Below are positions 1 to 8,355 of a DNA stretch of 64,000 nucleotides, piece after piece. Location: NCBI GenBank assembly GCA_035278025.1, contig DATEJK010000068.1, forward strand, positions 1-64,000. The letters are read 5' to 3'. This stretch comes from JAICWP01 sp035278025 (GTDB lineage Bacteria > Acidobacteriota > Terriglobia > Terriglobales > Acidobacteriaceae). The position numbers were made by a program, and so were the translations under genes. Below the pieces are notes generated by a model that saw only the letters and a program-made list of their open reading frames with translations, was not told the origin of the DNA and searched no databases. Positions within the stretch are counted from its first letter, which is position 1, and every line of letters begins with the position of its first letter.

Positions 1-248
1 TCGAAGTAAACCAGCGCCTTCACTCCGATGCGGCCCACCTTTTTGAGGTCGCTCATGGAGGCGATGCCCTGCACCACGGTGCAAAACACCACCGGCGCGA
101 TCATCATGCGGATGAGTGCAACGAACGCGTCTCCCAGCGGCTTGCAAGCAATCCCGGCTTTGGGAAACAGGTGCCCCACCGCTATCCCCAGCAGGATGGC
201 GATGATCACCTGCACGTAAAGAGTGGTGTACCAGCGTTTGCGCGGCAT
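1..248 (-). CDS. dctA: C4-dicarboxylate:cation symporter, DctA/GltP type (partial)
   Basis: Only the first 82 codons lie in the window; the gene runs off the left edge. The reading begins MPRKRWYTTLYVQ and continues through a first membrane segment to the stretches PLGDAFVALIRMMIAPVVF and CTVVQGIASM. These match the N-terminus of the DAACS (DctA/GltP) family of inner-membrane cation symporters for C4-dicarboxylates or acidic amino acids. The ATG at 248 places the N-terminus where DctA proteins normally begin, although the frame stays open upstream and no clear ribosome site is visible. It is the last gene of a leftward run that starts at 3607, so it probably imports an organic acid used or produced by that pathway. 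Substrate is inferred from the family only. Confidence 0.85.
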   Translation of the reverse strand, partial: MPRKRWYTTLYVQVIIAILLGIAVGHLFPKAGIACKPLGDAFVALIRMMIAPVVFCTVVQGIASMSDLKKVGRIGVKALVYF

Positions 249-311
249 AGGCGCTTGTGCCCAGCTACTTCGTGCCTCAGGGGCAAAACCCGTATTCCCT
301 TTTCTTTTTGC

Positions 312-331
312 GGTACGGCTGAAGCCGTACC
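312..331. repeat. short perfect palindrome, REP-like
   Basis: Two 9-base arms (GGTACGGCT and AGCCGTACC) separated by GA form a perfect hairpin between the 2-hydroxyacid dehydrogenase and the dctA-like gene, flanked by CTTTTTG and CTTTC. I recall similar 'acggctgaagccgt' palindromes as dispersed intergenic repeats in Acidobacteriota, but only one copy is in this window. It could also work as a processing or attenuation hairpin within the leftward transcript. Confidence 0.5.
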
Positions 332-350
332 CTTTCAAAGCCACCGGTCC

Positions 351-1325
351 TCAGTACACGCGATTCAAGGGCGGCTGCCCGGCAATCAGTACTCGCTCCA
401 CGTTCGCCCAAGCCGTCCGGAACAGCACTTCGGAAGCCTGCCGCGTGACCCCGGCGAGGTGCGGGGTCAGCCAGATCCGGTCTGAACCCTCGGCCGCCAG
501 CGTCAGCAGCGGATTGTCGGCGGAAGGCGGCTCGCTGGAGTAAACGTCCACCGCGGCGCCGCCCAGGTGGCCGGACCGCAAATGGCTGGCCAGCGCCACT
601 TCATCCACCACCCCGCCCCGCGATGCCTGCACCAGCACCGCTCCCGCTTTCATTTTTGCGAGTTGGCGCTCGCCGATCATGCCCCGGGTTTCCGCCACCA
701 GCGGCACGTGCAGGCTGATTACATCGGCGGTTTCCAGGAGTTCATGCAGCGACACCTGACGGGCGCCCAACGCTTCCGCGGCGGCGCGGTCGCGGGGCGC
801 GGGATCGTAATAGCAGAGGCGGCAGCCCATTTTGTGAAATGCAGCTGCCGCCGCCTGCCCTATCGTGCCCAGGCCCACCACGCCGGCCAGCAATCCCTCC
901 AGCCCGCTGAGGTTTGCCGAAACGAGGCGCGCCCGGCTCGGAGCGTAGTTTCCTTTGCGCACTTCGCTGTCTGCCCAGCACAGGCGCCGCAGCAGAACCA
1001 CGGCGGCGGCCACCGCGTATTCCGCCACCGCGCTGTTACTGGCCGCGGGCACGTTGGCAACCGGGATGCCAAGCCGCTTCAGCGTGGCTTCATCCAGCCG
1101 GTCCAGTCCGGCGCCGGTGACCTGCACCAGTTCCAGCCTGCTGCCTTCAAGAAGCGCCGGGGCAATGCGCGGACCCACCGCCGGAATGACCAGGGCGCGC
1201 GCTTGCTTCACCATTTTTCCTACATCGCAACTGTCGGCGGTGCGATAGACGACCTTCAGCGAGGACGGCGGCAAAGCCCCCACCCGCGCAAAATCGGATT
1301 CCGGCCGCAGACATACAACGTCCAT
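351..1325 (-). CDS. D-2-hydroxyacid dehydrogenase (NAD-dependent, PGDH/GhrA superfamily)
   Basis: 324 residues, the usual length for the D-isomer-specific 2-hydroxyacid dehydrogenases, which interconvert 2-hydroxy and 2-oxo acids with NAD(P)H in the cytoplasm. The Rossmann motif GLGTIG is at about 151-156. The three expected catalytic residues are visible: Arg in QASRGG (about 236), Glu in SSEPPS (about 265) and His in LTPHLAG (about 289). It follows the cupin gene by 20 bases in a leftward operon with creatininase-family and Gfo/Idh/MocA genes, so a role in reducing or oxidising a pathway 2-oxo acid is likely. The true substrate cannot be read from the sequence. Confidence 0.88.
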   Translation of the reverse strand: MDVVCLRPESDFARVGALPPSSLKVVYRTADSCDVGKMVKQARALVIPAVGPRIAPALLEGSRLELVQVTGAGLDRLDEATLKRLGIPVANVPAASNSAVAEYAVAAAVVLLRRLCWADSEVRKGNYAPSRARLVSANLSGLEGLLAGVVGLGTIGQAAAAAFHKMGCRLCYYDPAPRDRAAAEALGARQVSLHELLETADVISLHVPLVAETRGMIGERQLAKMKAGAVLVQASRGGVVDEVALASHLRSGHLGGAAVDVYSSEPPSADNPLLTLAAEGSDRIWLTPHLAGVTRQASEVLFRTAWANVERVLIAGQPPLNRVY

Positions 1326-1345
1326 GCAATGACCCTCTGGAGCGC

Positions 1346-1726
1346 CTAGGATCGAGTTCCCGGTTCCCTGGTTCCGCCGGCGATGTCAGCTACGGGAAAA
1401 AAGCACAGCAACATAAGCGGCTCGTTTCCCGTGTTGCGGGTTACGTGTTTCTCACCGGGCGGAACCAGCAGCGCATCGCCCGCCTTCAACTCATAGGTGC
1501 CGCTGTCCGCATAAGTCGTGCCCCGGCCGGCCAGCACGTATATGCATTCTTCGAAGTCGCTGTGCTGGTGCGGCCCGCGCGGCGCCTCGTTGGGCGCGGG
1601 AACCGGTACTTCCACCAGCCGCAGGGTAACCGCCCGCGCCCCCTTCTCCCCGGAGACAATTTCCAGTGCGGTCCGTCCCGGCAACCCCAGCCGCTTCGCC
1701 TCGGCTTGCGTGCAGACTCGCGCCAT
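1346..1726 (-). CDS. cupin-domain protein
   Basis: 126 residues forming one double-stranded beta-helix. Metal-site motifs are visible: GPHQHSDFEECIYVLAG (His-X-His and Glu, about 53-68) and PPGEKHVTRNTG with a second His near 94. Small single-domain cupins serve as isomerases, dioxygenases or sugar/keto-acid binding proteins, and the sequence alone does not choose among these. Its ATG overlaps the stop codon of the creatininase-family gene (shared base at 1726), which points to translational coupling. It is therefore most likely a pathway isomerase or accessory enzyme for the same substrate. Confidence 0.8.
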   Translation of the reverse strand: MARVCTQAEAKRLGLPGRTALEIVSGEKGARAVTLRLVEVPVPAPNEAPRGPHQHSDFEECIYVLAGRGTTYADSGTYELKAGDALLVPPGEKHVTRNTGNEPLMLLCFFPVADIAGGTREPGTRS

Positions 1727-2526
1727 CAGCCCACCTGATGCAATTTCTTGATCTCAGCCACTCCGCCCTGCACCGCATCCAGTTGGCGAAAAATCTGCGT
1801 TACTTCCTTACCGATCGCGTCGGCGATGGTCTGCACCATGCGTTTCCCTCTCTCCGCCGTGGCTGTTTGCGGACTGCCGTACCATCCGGTGGGCGCAATG
1901 GAGCGGATATCGGTGAGCACGGGCTGATAACTGCGCGTGCGCCGCAGCTTATCCATTTTGCTGGCGTGACCGTGCTCCGAGGAGTGGTCAATTCTGTCCA
2001 GGTGCACCAATTCCGGCCGGTGAGCCAGCACGGCCAGGGCCTCAATCTCCCCGCCGTGCGTGAGCCCGTTGCATTCCGGGCCAAACAGGTCGGCGGCCAC
2101 ATAGCATGCCTGCGCCGTGGCCACCGTCATGCCATGCTCGCGATGCAGCGCTTCCGCCGCGATGGCGAGGGAAGGGATGTTGCCTTCGTGCCAATTGATA
2201 ATCAGCAGGTATTTCGCCCCGTGGCGAGCAGTTGAGGCGCAAGTTTCAACCACCACCCGCATGTAGGTTTCGGGCGTAAGCGTGATGGTGCCCTCATAGG
2301 GCATGTGCAAAGGGGTGACGCCTACCGGGCTTCCCGGCAGCACCAGGCCGTCCAGGCGGTCCGCCACCGCTTCCGCGATGGCGTCCACGGCATACATGTC
2401 GGTGCCGCTGGGCAGATGAGGACCGTGCTGCTCCACGCTCCCTGCCGCCAGAATGACCAGTGGATTTTTCTTGAACTGGGCGGCGATTTCCGGTTGCGTC
2501 AGCTCCACAAAATACCGGCTAGGCAA
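1726..2526 (-). CDS. creatininase-family metal-dependent hydrolase
   Basis: 266 residues. Family signatures are clear: GSVEQHGPHLPSGTD (metal-binding Glu32, His34, Asp43), NWHEGN at 111-116 (usually NGHGGN) and THGGEIE near 156-162. The family contains creatinine amidohydrolase, the mycofactocin peptidase MftE, and ring-opening hydrolases such as the inositol-pathway enzyme IolN. Here it is coupled to a Gfo/Idh/MocA dehydrogenase (8-base overlap at its start) and a cupin, with no mycofactocin genes. Hydrolysis of a cyclic keto-polyol or lactam intermediate is therefore more plausible than creatinine use. That assignment is inference. Confidence 0.85.
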   Translation of the reverse strand: MPSRYFVELTQPEIAAQFKKNPLVILAAGSVEQHGPHLPSGTDMYAVDAIAEAVADRLDGLVLPGSPVGVTPLHMPYEGTITLTPETYMRVVVETCASTARHGAKYLLIINWHEGNIPSLAIAAEALHREHGMTVATAQACYVAADLFGPECNGLTHGGEIEALAVLAHRPELVHLDRIDHSSEHGHASKMDKLRRTRSYQPVLTDIRSIAPTGWYGSPQTATAERGKRMVQTIADAIGKEVTQIFRQLDAVQGGVAEIKKLHQVG

Positions 2527-3607
2527 TGGCGCTCCTCTCTGCCAGGCGTTCGCGCGCCGCTTCCATCACATCCGCGATCCGGGTATAGCGGCCGTTGTTC
2601 TCAATCGAGCGCAGGGCGGCATAGACCACGGCCACGGCGATATTGCCGTTATTCGCGCTCAGTTCGCCGGATTTGCCGCTGCGGCAGCTTTCCGCGAACA
2701 TCTCCAACTCGGCACGGAACATGTCGCTCGGGGGCACCTTCAGCTCCTCGCGCTTGCCATAGCCATCTTTTCCACGCTGGATGTAAAGGGTGGAGGTAAG
2801 GTGCAGCTTATCGGGCGTGTCCCAGGTGCCGAAATCTATCTCGTAGTGCATGAGCCCCTTGGAGCCGAACACGCGCACCGCGAATACGCCCGGCGAAGTC
2901 CAGCACGAGCCCACGTAGCCGACCTTTCCATCGGCAAATTTCAGCAAGGTCATGGACTGGTCGTCCACCTCGGCCCCAACCGGCGAGAGCTTGGACGCCA
3001 TGGAGCCTACTTCCGCAATTTCGCCGCCCAGGTAATGCAGCAAGTCGAACTGGTGAATCGCCAGTTGCGACAAGGGCCCTCCCGGCGCCCGGTCCTTGTA
3101 CCAGCGCCAGGTGTTGGGGGTCAGTTCCAGGGCGCGTTCGTTAGAAAAGTTGGCCTCGAGGAAGGCCACGCGGCCCAGTTCGCCACTGTCAATGGCTTCC
3201 CGGATTTTTCGCGCGCCGGCCATGAGCCGGGCACTGTGGCCCACGGTCACAGTAACGCCAAACTGCGTTTCCAGCGCCGCGATCTGCAGGCCCTCCTCCA
3301 GCGTGCTGGCAATCGGCTTTTCCGTGTAAACGTGCTTGCCCGCCTTGGCCACCTCGCGGGCCACCGGCAGGTGTTGCTCGTTGGGCACAGTGAGAATGAC
3401 GCCGCTAATCTCCGGCGAGGAGAGCATCAGCTTCAGGTCGGCCACCGCGGTCACTCCGGTTTCGCGCTCGAAATTCTGACGCTTTTCCTCGGAACGGCTG
3501 TAGGCGGCGACGATTTTCAGCTTGTCGGATTTGGCGGCAGCGCGGGTCAGGACCTTGGCCCAGCGGCCCAACCCCACAATGCCGACTTTGACCGGCTCTG
3601 CGCTCAT
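2519..3607 (-). CDS. Gfo/Idh/MocA family oxidoreductase
   Basis: 362 residues with an N-terminal NAD(P)-binding fold (GIVGLG at 9-14) and the family lysine motif YTEKPIA (Lys97). The C-terminal domain contains LAIHQFDLLHYLGG, the usual helix carrying the catalytic His. Members oxidise or reduce sugars, inositols and other polyols. It is the first gene of the leftward run, and its start codon is only 86 bases from that of the divergent GntR regulator, so both are probably controlled from the same operator region. A sugar, cyclitol or similar polyol substrate is inferred from family and context. Confidence 0.88.
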   Translation of the reverse strand: MSAEPVKVGIVGLGRWAKVLTRAAAKSDKLKIVAAYSRSEEKRQNFERETGVTAVADLKLMLSSPEISGVILTVPNEQHLPVAREVAKAGKHVYTEKPIASTLEEGLQIAALETQFGVTVTVGHSARLMAGARKIREAIDSGELGRVAFLEANFSNERALELTPNTWRWYKDRAPGGPLSQLAIHQFDLLHYLGGEIAEVGSMASKLSPVGAEVDDQSMTLLKFADGKVGYVGSCWTSPGVFAVRVFGSKGLMHYEIDFGTWDTPDKLHLTSTLYIQRGKDGYGKREELKVPPSDMFRAELEMFAESCRSGKSGELSANNGNIAVAVVYAALRSIENNGRYTRIADVMEAARERLAERSAIA

Positions 3608-3633
3608 GATGGCCCCTTATGCAATGGAATGTC

Positions 3634-3683
3634 TTGACCGTGACGCTGCCCGCGTTGTACAAAAGCAGGCGAGTGGTAGTACC
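3634..3683 (+). promoter_or_regulatory. divergent promoter/operator region of the GntR regulator
   Basis: Between the divergent genes lie two short palindromes: TTGTACAA at 3655-3662 and GGTAGTACC at 3675-3683. The latter has the GT-N3-AC core typical of FadR-subfamily GntR operators. A possible -35 TTGACC (3634-3639), with an 18-base spacer to TACAAA (3658-3663), would place the first palindrome over the -10 and the second just downstream of the start. This arrangement suits autorepression and control of both arms. The promoter elements are weak matches; the palindromes are seen directly. Confidence 0.45.
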
Positions 3684-3693
3684 GTATTACAGC

Positions 3694-4437
3694 ATGACTT
3701 CCCCGTCAAGCCAGGTTCCAAGAATTAGCGCGGTTCTCTCCGCCATCCCTCGCGCGGCTGCTCCTTTGCGCCACCAGGTTCTGGATGAATTACGGCAATC
3801 GATTATCAGCGGCCGACTGGGACCGGGCGCCCGGCTGGTGGAGCGCGAACTGATCGCCATGATGGGGGTCTCGCGCACGGTGATTCGCGAAGCCCTGCGC
3901 CAGCTCGAGTCCGAAGGCCTGGTCGCCATGATTCCCAATAAGGGACCGGTGGTGCGCGAACTCACGCTGGCCGAAGCCAAGGACCTGTACTCCATTCGCG
4001 CCGTGCTGGAGGGCTTGGCCGCGCGCCTGTTCGTGGAAAACGCCGACGATGGCCAGTTGCGCAAACTGCAAACCGCGCTCACCGTGACCGCCGCGGCTTA
4101 CAAGGCCGCCGACCCCGAAGTACTGCTGGGAGCTAAAAATCGTTTCTACGATGTGCTGTTCGAGGGCGCAGGCAGCGAGACTCTGTCGTCCATGATCGCC
4201 ACGCTGCATGCCCGCATAAGACGCTGGAGGGCCCTGGGCCTGGCTCACCCCCAGCGTTCCCCGCGGCGCTCCCAGGAAAGCATCAAGGCCCTGCGGTCTG
4301 TAGTTGCGGCCATCAAGGCGCGCGACGCCGAACAGGCCGACAAGATCATGCGGGAAGAAGTGAACCGGGCAGCCATGGAAATCATGCGCCTATTGGGCAA
4401 GTCCGACTCCCCTGCCCCCGCCCCGCACGCTTCGTAA
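3694..4437 (+). CDS. GntR-family transcriptional regulator, FadR (FCD) subfamily
   Basis: 247 residues from the ATG at 3694; the frame is open further upstream, but an earlier start would run through the operator-like palindromes. The winged helix-turn-helix covers about 30-95, with the typical GntR stretch GVSRTVIREALRQLESEGL. The rest is a helical FCD effector domain that normally binds a small organic acid, sometimes via a metal. The usual FCD His before the last helices is not obvious, since ESIKALRSVV stands where EH..I is common, so effector binding may be atypical. It is divergent from the Gfo/Idh/MocA operon and is the first gene of the dehydratase-flavoenzyme operon, so it most likely represses both until a pathway acid accumulates. 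Confidence 0.88.
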   Translation: MTSPSSQVPRISAVLSAIPRAAAPLRHQVLDELRQSIISGRLGPGARLVERELIAMMGVSRTVIREALRQLESEGLVAMIPNKGPVVRELTLAEAKDLYSIRAVLEGLAARLFVENADDGQLRKLQTALTVTAAAYKAADPEVLLGAKNRFYDVLFEGAGSETLSSMIATLHARIRRWRALGLAHPQRSPRRSQESIKALRSVVAAIKARDAEQADKIMREEVNRAAMEIMRLLGKSDSPAPAPHAS

Positions 4438-4474
4438 AACAATTTATTTTCGTCGTTCATGAGGAGAGAAAAGG

Positions 4475-4759
4475 ATGACCACCGCTTTTATTGTCCACGA
4501 CAAAGCTGACACGGTCGGCGTCGTGGTGGTCGAAGATGTCCAGCCGGGCAAAGACTTGACCGGCTGGATCATGGAGACCGACGAGACCATCACTCTCAAG
4601 TCGCTGGATCCGGTTCCGCTCGGCCACAAGATCGCGCTGCGCGACATCAAGTCCGGCGACACTGTCCTGAAATACGGCCATGACGTCGGCCGCGCCGTAA
4701 CAGATGTTGGCAAGGGACACCACGTTCACGTTCACAACCTGAAGACCAAGAGGTGGTGA
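4475..4759 (+). CDS. UxaA/SuyA-type small subunit (SAF domain) of a hydroxyacid dehydratase/lyase
   Basis: 94 residues forming a single SAF-type domain like the N-terminus of altronate/galactarate dehydratases and the small subunit of (2R)-sulfolactate sulfo-lyase (SuyA). Visible features are the HKIALRDIKSGDTVLKYG stretch and a His-rich GKGHHVHVHN near residues 78-87. AGGAGAG lies just upstream of the ATG. Its stop overlaps the ribosome-site region of the next gene, which encodes the matching large subunit, so the two are surely made together. The split organisation resembles SuyAB, but many uncharacterised dehydratases share it, so the substrate remains open. Confidence 0.82.
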   Translation: MTTAFIVHDKADTVGVVVVEDVQPGKDLTGWIMETDETITLKSLDPVPLGHKIALRDIKSGDTVLKYGHDVGRAVTDVGKGHHVHVHNLKTKRW

Positions 4760-4761
4760 GA

Positions 4762-5928
4762 ATGGCAGGCTACGAGTTCTACGGATATCGCCGCGAGAAT
4801 GGGCGGGTAGGAATTCGCAATCATGTGGTCATATTGCCCCTGGACGACCTCTCCAATGCGGCTTCCGAAGCCGTCGCTAATAACATCAAGGGCTGCCTGG
4901 CGCTTCCTCACGCTTATGGCCGGCTGCAGTTCGGCGAGGACCTGGAATTGCATTTCCGCACCCTGATCGGCACCGGCTGCAATCCCAATGTAGCTGCCTG
5001 CGTGGTCATCGGCATCGAGCCCGGCTGGACGGGACGCGTGGTCGAGGGCATTGCCGCCACCGGCAAGCCTGTGGCCGGTTTCGCCATTGAGACCAACGGC
5101 GACATCAGCACCATTGCCGCCGCTTCGCGCAAGGCGCAGGAGTTCGTGCAGTGGGCAACGGAAAAGCAGCGCGAGCGCTGCTCCATTCAGGACCTGTTCG
5201 TCTCCACCAAATGCGGGGAGAGCGATACTACTTCCGGCCTGGGCTCCTGCCCAACGGTCGGCAACCTGATTGACAAGCTGGACCCGCTGGGCGCTACCAC
5301 TTGTTTTGGGGAAACTTCCGAACTTACCGGGGCCGAACTGGTTTGCGCCAGCCGCGCCGCCAGCAAAGACGTTGGCGACCGATTCATGCAGGTGTTCAAC
5401 GCCTACCAGGAGGTGATTGACCGCTACAAGACCAGCGATCTCTCGGAGTCGCAGCCCACGAAAGGCAACATCGCCGGCGGCCTCACCACTATCGAGGAAA
5501 AGGCCTTCGGCAACCTGCAGAAAATCGGGAAAAAGACCAGGTATATTGACGTTCTGCAGCCCGCCGAAGCGCCCGCCAAGGGCCCCGGCCTCTACTACAT
5601 GGATACATCCTCCGCGGCCGCGGAGTGCGTGACCCTGCAGGCCGCCGCCGGATTCGTCGTCCACCTCTTCCCCACCGGTCAGGGCAACGTCATCGGCAAT
5701 CCCATCGAGCCGGTGATTAAGCTCACCGCCAATCCGCGCACGGCGCGCACCATGCGCGAGCATATTGACCTGGACGTTTCCGGCCTGCTGCGTCGCGAAA
5801 TGAACCTGGACGAGGCCGGCGACCGCTTGATTGACATCATGCTGCGCACCTGCAATGGGCGGTTGACCTGCGCCGAAGCCTTGGGGCATCGCGAGTTTGT
5901 GATGACCAAGTTGTACCAGAGCGCCTAG
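4762..5928 (+). CDS. UxaA/SuyB-type large subunit of a hydroxyacid dehydratase/lyase
   Basis: 388 residues from ATG 4762; two in-frame GTG codons just upstream are less likely starts because GGTGGTGAG there serves as the ribosome site. The protein aligns with the catalytic C-terminal part of altronate dehydratase and SuyB. Recognisable stretches are GIRNHVVILPLDD, VSTKCGESDTTSG, FGETSELTGAE and a C-terminal GNVIGNPIEPVIKLT. These enzymes remove water, or sulfite in SuyB, from sugar acids in the cytoplasm. The small SAF subunit is encoded directly upstream. It probably acts on the acid that leaves the oxidation steps encoded around it; the actual substrate is not determinable. Confidence 0.85.
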   Translation: MAGYEFYGYRRENGRVGIRNHVVILPLDDLSNAASEAVANNIKGCLALPHAYGRLQFGEDLELHFRTLIGTGCNPNVAACVVIGIEPGWTGRVVEGIAATGKPVAGFAIETNGDISTIAAASRKAQEFVQWATEKQRERCSIQDLFVSTKCGESDTTSGLGSCPTVGNLIDKLDPLGATTCFGETSELTGAELVCASRAASKDVGDRFMQVFNAYQEVIDRYKTSDLSESQPTKGNIAGGLTTIEEKAFGNLQKIGKKTRYIDVLQPAEAPAKGPGLYYMDTSSAAAECVTLQAAAGFVVHLFPTGQGNVIGNPIEPVIKLTANPRTARTMREHIDLDVSGLLRREMNLDEAGDRLIDIMLRTCNGRLTCAEALGHREFVMTKLYQSA

Positions 5929-6038
5929 GCGGTTATGGGAGGCCGAGCGGGGTGAGGTTGTACGGTGGTCTGACCGCTTTGTGGTATGATGCGCGGCTTA
6001 CCAGTACACACTCTGCGTCGTACATCAGGAGGCGTGGC

Positions 6039-7709
6039 ATGTGCGCCCTTACCCGGCGCGGATTCATGAAGGGTGCGGCTTTGGCGCCTCTGGCTCTCCG
6101 CCCTCTTTCCCTGACTTCGCAAGGCACTCCGCCCGAGCGCTTCGATATTGTGGTGGCTGGGGCCGGGCACAACAGCCTGATTACCGCCGCCTACCTGGCC
6201 AAGGCAGGCTACCGATGTCTGGTGCTGGAAGGCCGGCCAACCGTTGGCGGCGGCGTCAAAACCGCACAGCTGACTCTGCGCGGCTTTCATGACGACGTCT
6301 GCTCCACCGCTCATAGCGGCATTCAGGCCAACCCCCTGCTCAAAAACGACGAACTTCACCTCGGCGACTACGGCCTGGAATACATTACGCCTGATCCCAT
6401 CTTCCACGTGCAGTTTGGAGATGGCGCTTACCTTACCCAGTGGCGCGACCCGGACCGCACCGCCGCCGAATTCGGCAAATTTTCCCGGAGAGACGCCGCT
6501 GCCTACCGCCGCATGCTGGCTGAATTCGACTCGGTTAAGGCAGTTTTCGGTGCTGCCAGTTTCAACCCCATCGGTTTTGTTCCGCCCCTGAACGAGCGCC
6601 TGGCAAAGGTACCGCGGGGAAAGCTGTGGCAGCGTCGCCTGGCCATGTCCGCCTGGGAGATCATCCGCGAGAATTTTGAAGACGACCATTCCCGGGCAGC
6701 CTTGCTGTTCATGGGACACCTGTCCTCGGAAGCTCCCAGCGACCCTGTAACCGGCCGCCTGGCCTACGCCTTCGCCGGCCAGCAACATGGGGGACGCCCG
6801 CTGCCCAAGGGCGGCTCAGGAATGCTGACGCAGGCCCTCGCTCGCTTTATCGAAGCCCACCATGGCGCAATTCTGACCAACAAGTGGGTGCGCAGCTTCA
6901 TCATTGAGAATGGCCGCTGCGCCGGCGTGGAGTGCGACGACGGCAGCTCCTATCGCGCCGCCAAGGCGGTGCTTTCCACCATTCACATCAAGCACCTGGT
7001 CAAAATGGCTCCGGCCCAGCTCTGGGGCCAGGATTTCCTGGACGGCGTGGACACCTGGCAGGGCGAGCGCACCATGTTCGTGAGCCATTACGCCACCTCG
7101 GTGGCGCCCAGTTACGCGGTACAGGGCGGCCGCCTGACGCCAACCGAGGCGGGCGTGATCGCCAACGCCGACCGCGCCCTGCGTTTCGGGTTTGACGACA
7201 CCTCGGGGCGGATCAACCTGGACCAGCCTCCGCTGCAAGTCATCTGCTGCAGCGTGGCCGACCCTTCGCGCACGCCGCCGGGCATGCACACCCTGAAGAT
7301 CATCGGCTTCCAGCCTTACAACTTGAAGCAAGGGCCGCAGCATTGGGACGAAATCAAGCACCAGGTGGACCAGGCCAACCTGGACTATCTGCGGCGCTTC
7401 TCGCCCAACCTTACCGACGACAAGATTCTGGCGCGCTTTCTAACCAGTCCGCTCGACATTGAGCGCATGAACCCACACTTCTGGCACGGAAGCGCGCACG
7501 GCGGCAGGCAGGATGCCGCGCAATCCGGTCCTATGCGCCCCATGCTGGGTTGGGCGCAGCACCGCATGCCTATCCCCGGCCTCTACCAGACCGGGGCCAC
7601 CACGCATCCCGGCGGTTCCGTGACCGGCGCGCCGGGGCGAAATGCGGCGGTAGTGATGCTCAAGGATTTCGGCAACAGCATTGAAGAGGTAGTCAGCAGG
7701 AAGACATAA
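6039..7709 (+). CDS. Tat-exported FAD oxidoreductase, phytoene desaturase/PYROXD2-like (copy 1)
   Basis: 556 residues from the ATG at 6039, which has AGGAGG ten bases upstream and gives a twin-arginine signal (RR at 6-7, then GFMKGAALAPLAL). A FAD-binding Rossmann fold follows (GAGHNS at 41-46, VLEGRPTVGGG). The body matches the COG1233 group (CrtI/CrtO/PYROXD2-like). The closing segment GGSVTGAPGRNAAVVML is the usual C-terminal FAD contact. Export via Tat argues against carotenoid synthesis and for oxidation of a substrate in the periplasm. It lies 110 bases after the dehydratase gene and 18 bases before the pentaheme cytochrome gene. Copy 2 (8356-10032) is highly similar over its whole length. 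Confidence 0.85.
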   Translation: MCALTRRGFMKGAALAPLALRPLSLTSQGTPPERFDIVVAGAGHNSLITAAYLAKAGYRCLVLEGRPTVGGGVKTAQLTLRGFHDDVCSTAHSGIQANPLLKNDELHLGDYGLEYITPDPIFHVQFGDGAYLTQWRDPDRTAAEFGKFSRRDAAAYRRMLAEFDSVKAVFGAASFNPIGFVPPLNERLAKVPRGKLWQRRLAMSAWEIIRENFEDDHSRAALLFMGHLSSEAPSDPVTGRLAYAFAGQQHGGRPLPKGGSGMLTQALARFIEAHHGAILTNKWVRSFIIENGRCAGVECDDGSSYRAAKAVLSTIHIKHLVKMAPAQLWGQDFLDGVDTWQGERTMFVSHYATSVAPSYAVQGGRLTPTEAGVIANADRALRFGFDDTSGRINLDQPPLQVICCSVADPSRTPPGMHTLKIIGFQPYNLKQGPQHWDEIKHQVDQANLDYLRRFSPNLTDDKILARFLTSPLDIERMNPHFWHGSAHGGRQDAAQSGPMRPMLGWAQHRMPIPGLYQTGATTHPGGSVTGAPGRNAAVVMLKDFGNSIEEVVSRKT

Positions 7710-7727
7710 GGAACCGGAGGTGCGGTT

Positions 7728-8345
7728 GTGCGACCTAAGCCCATTCCCGCGCTGTTCGTCGCAGTGCTGGCGATTTTGCTTGTGAGCGGCATGAAGCTGC
7801 CTGCCCAGAACACGCCGGCTTATCCGCCGCAGCTCGTGCCCGACAATCCCTTGCATCCGGCGGCACCCACGCAGCCGCTGTCCTACAGCCACAAAACGCA
7901 TCTGGCCCTGAAAATCGGCTGCCCGTTTTGCCACACCAACCCTGATCCGGGCAAGCTGATGACCTATCCCGCCACCTCGACCTGCATGACCTGCCACCAG
8001 TCTGTGGCCACGGATTCGCCGGCCATCAAGAAGCTGGCGGAATATGACCGCACTCATCAGGACATCCCCTGGGTGCGGGTCTACAAGGTGCTGCCCGGGG
8101 TGGAGTGGGGCCACCGCTTTCACCTCGCTGCCGGCTTGAAATGCCAAAACTGCCATGGCCCGGTGCAGGACATGCCGGCCATGTTTGAAAAGACCAGCGT
8201 GACCACCATGGCTGTCTGCATTTCCTGCCATGAGAAGAATCATGCCAAAACGGTGTGCGGCACCTGCCACTCCGCCCCTTCGCTGCAAGGGGGACAGGCA
8301 GCAACCACGCAGCCCGCCGCGGCGGGCAAGACCAGCGACCGATAG
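7728..8345 (+). CDS. exported pentaheme c-type cytochrome (c3/c7-like)
   Basis: 205 residues, GTG start with CCGGAGG just upstream. A signal peptide/anchor covers about 8-27. Five CxxCH heme sites are visible: CPFCH (65-69), CMTCH (86-90), CQNCH (139-143), CISCH (164-168) and CGTCH (177-181). Extra histidines (SYSHKTH, GHRFH) are positioned as distal axial ligands, as in c3/c7-type domains and the multiheme subunit of alternative complex III. The gene sits between two Tat-signal flavoenzymes (18 and 10 bases away), so it is the obvious electron acceptor for them in the periplasm. The C-terminal tail (GGQAATTQPAAAG) is low complexity. Its downstream partner is unknown. Confidence 0.9.
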   Translation: MRPKPIPALFVAVLAILLVSGMKLPAQNTPAYPPQLVPDNPLHPAAPTQPLSYSHKTHLALKIGCPFCHTNPDPGKLMTYPATSTCMTCHQSVATDSPAIKKLAEYDRTHQDIPWVRVYKVLPGVEWGHRFHLAAGLKCQNCHGPVQDMPAMFEKTSVTTMAVCISCHEKNHAKTVCGTCHSAPSLQGGQAATTQPAAAGKTSDR

Positions 8346-8355
8346 GAGCAAAGTC

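Noticed and set aside
1726..2526. Mycofactocin peptidase MftE
   Set aside because: Only the creatininase family is shared; no mycofactocin precursor, radical SAM or glycosyltransferase genes nearby.
4732..5889. Long open frame antisense to the dehydratase large-subunit gene
   Set aside because: The sense frame matches a known family along its full length; the antisense reading is Gly/Ala/His-rich with no family features, an effect of GC-rich codon use.
5957..5990. Internal promoter before flavoenzyme copy 1 (TTGTAC ... TATGAT)
   Set aside because: Spacing between the hexamers is about 21 bases, too long; the short gap is consistent with read-through from the upstream genes.
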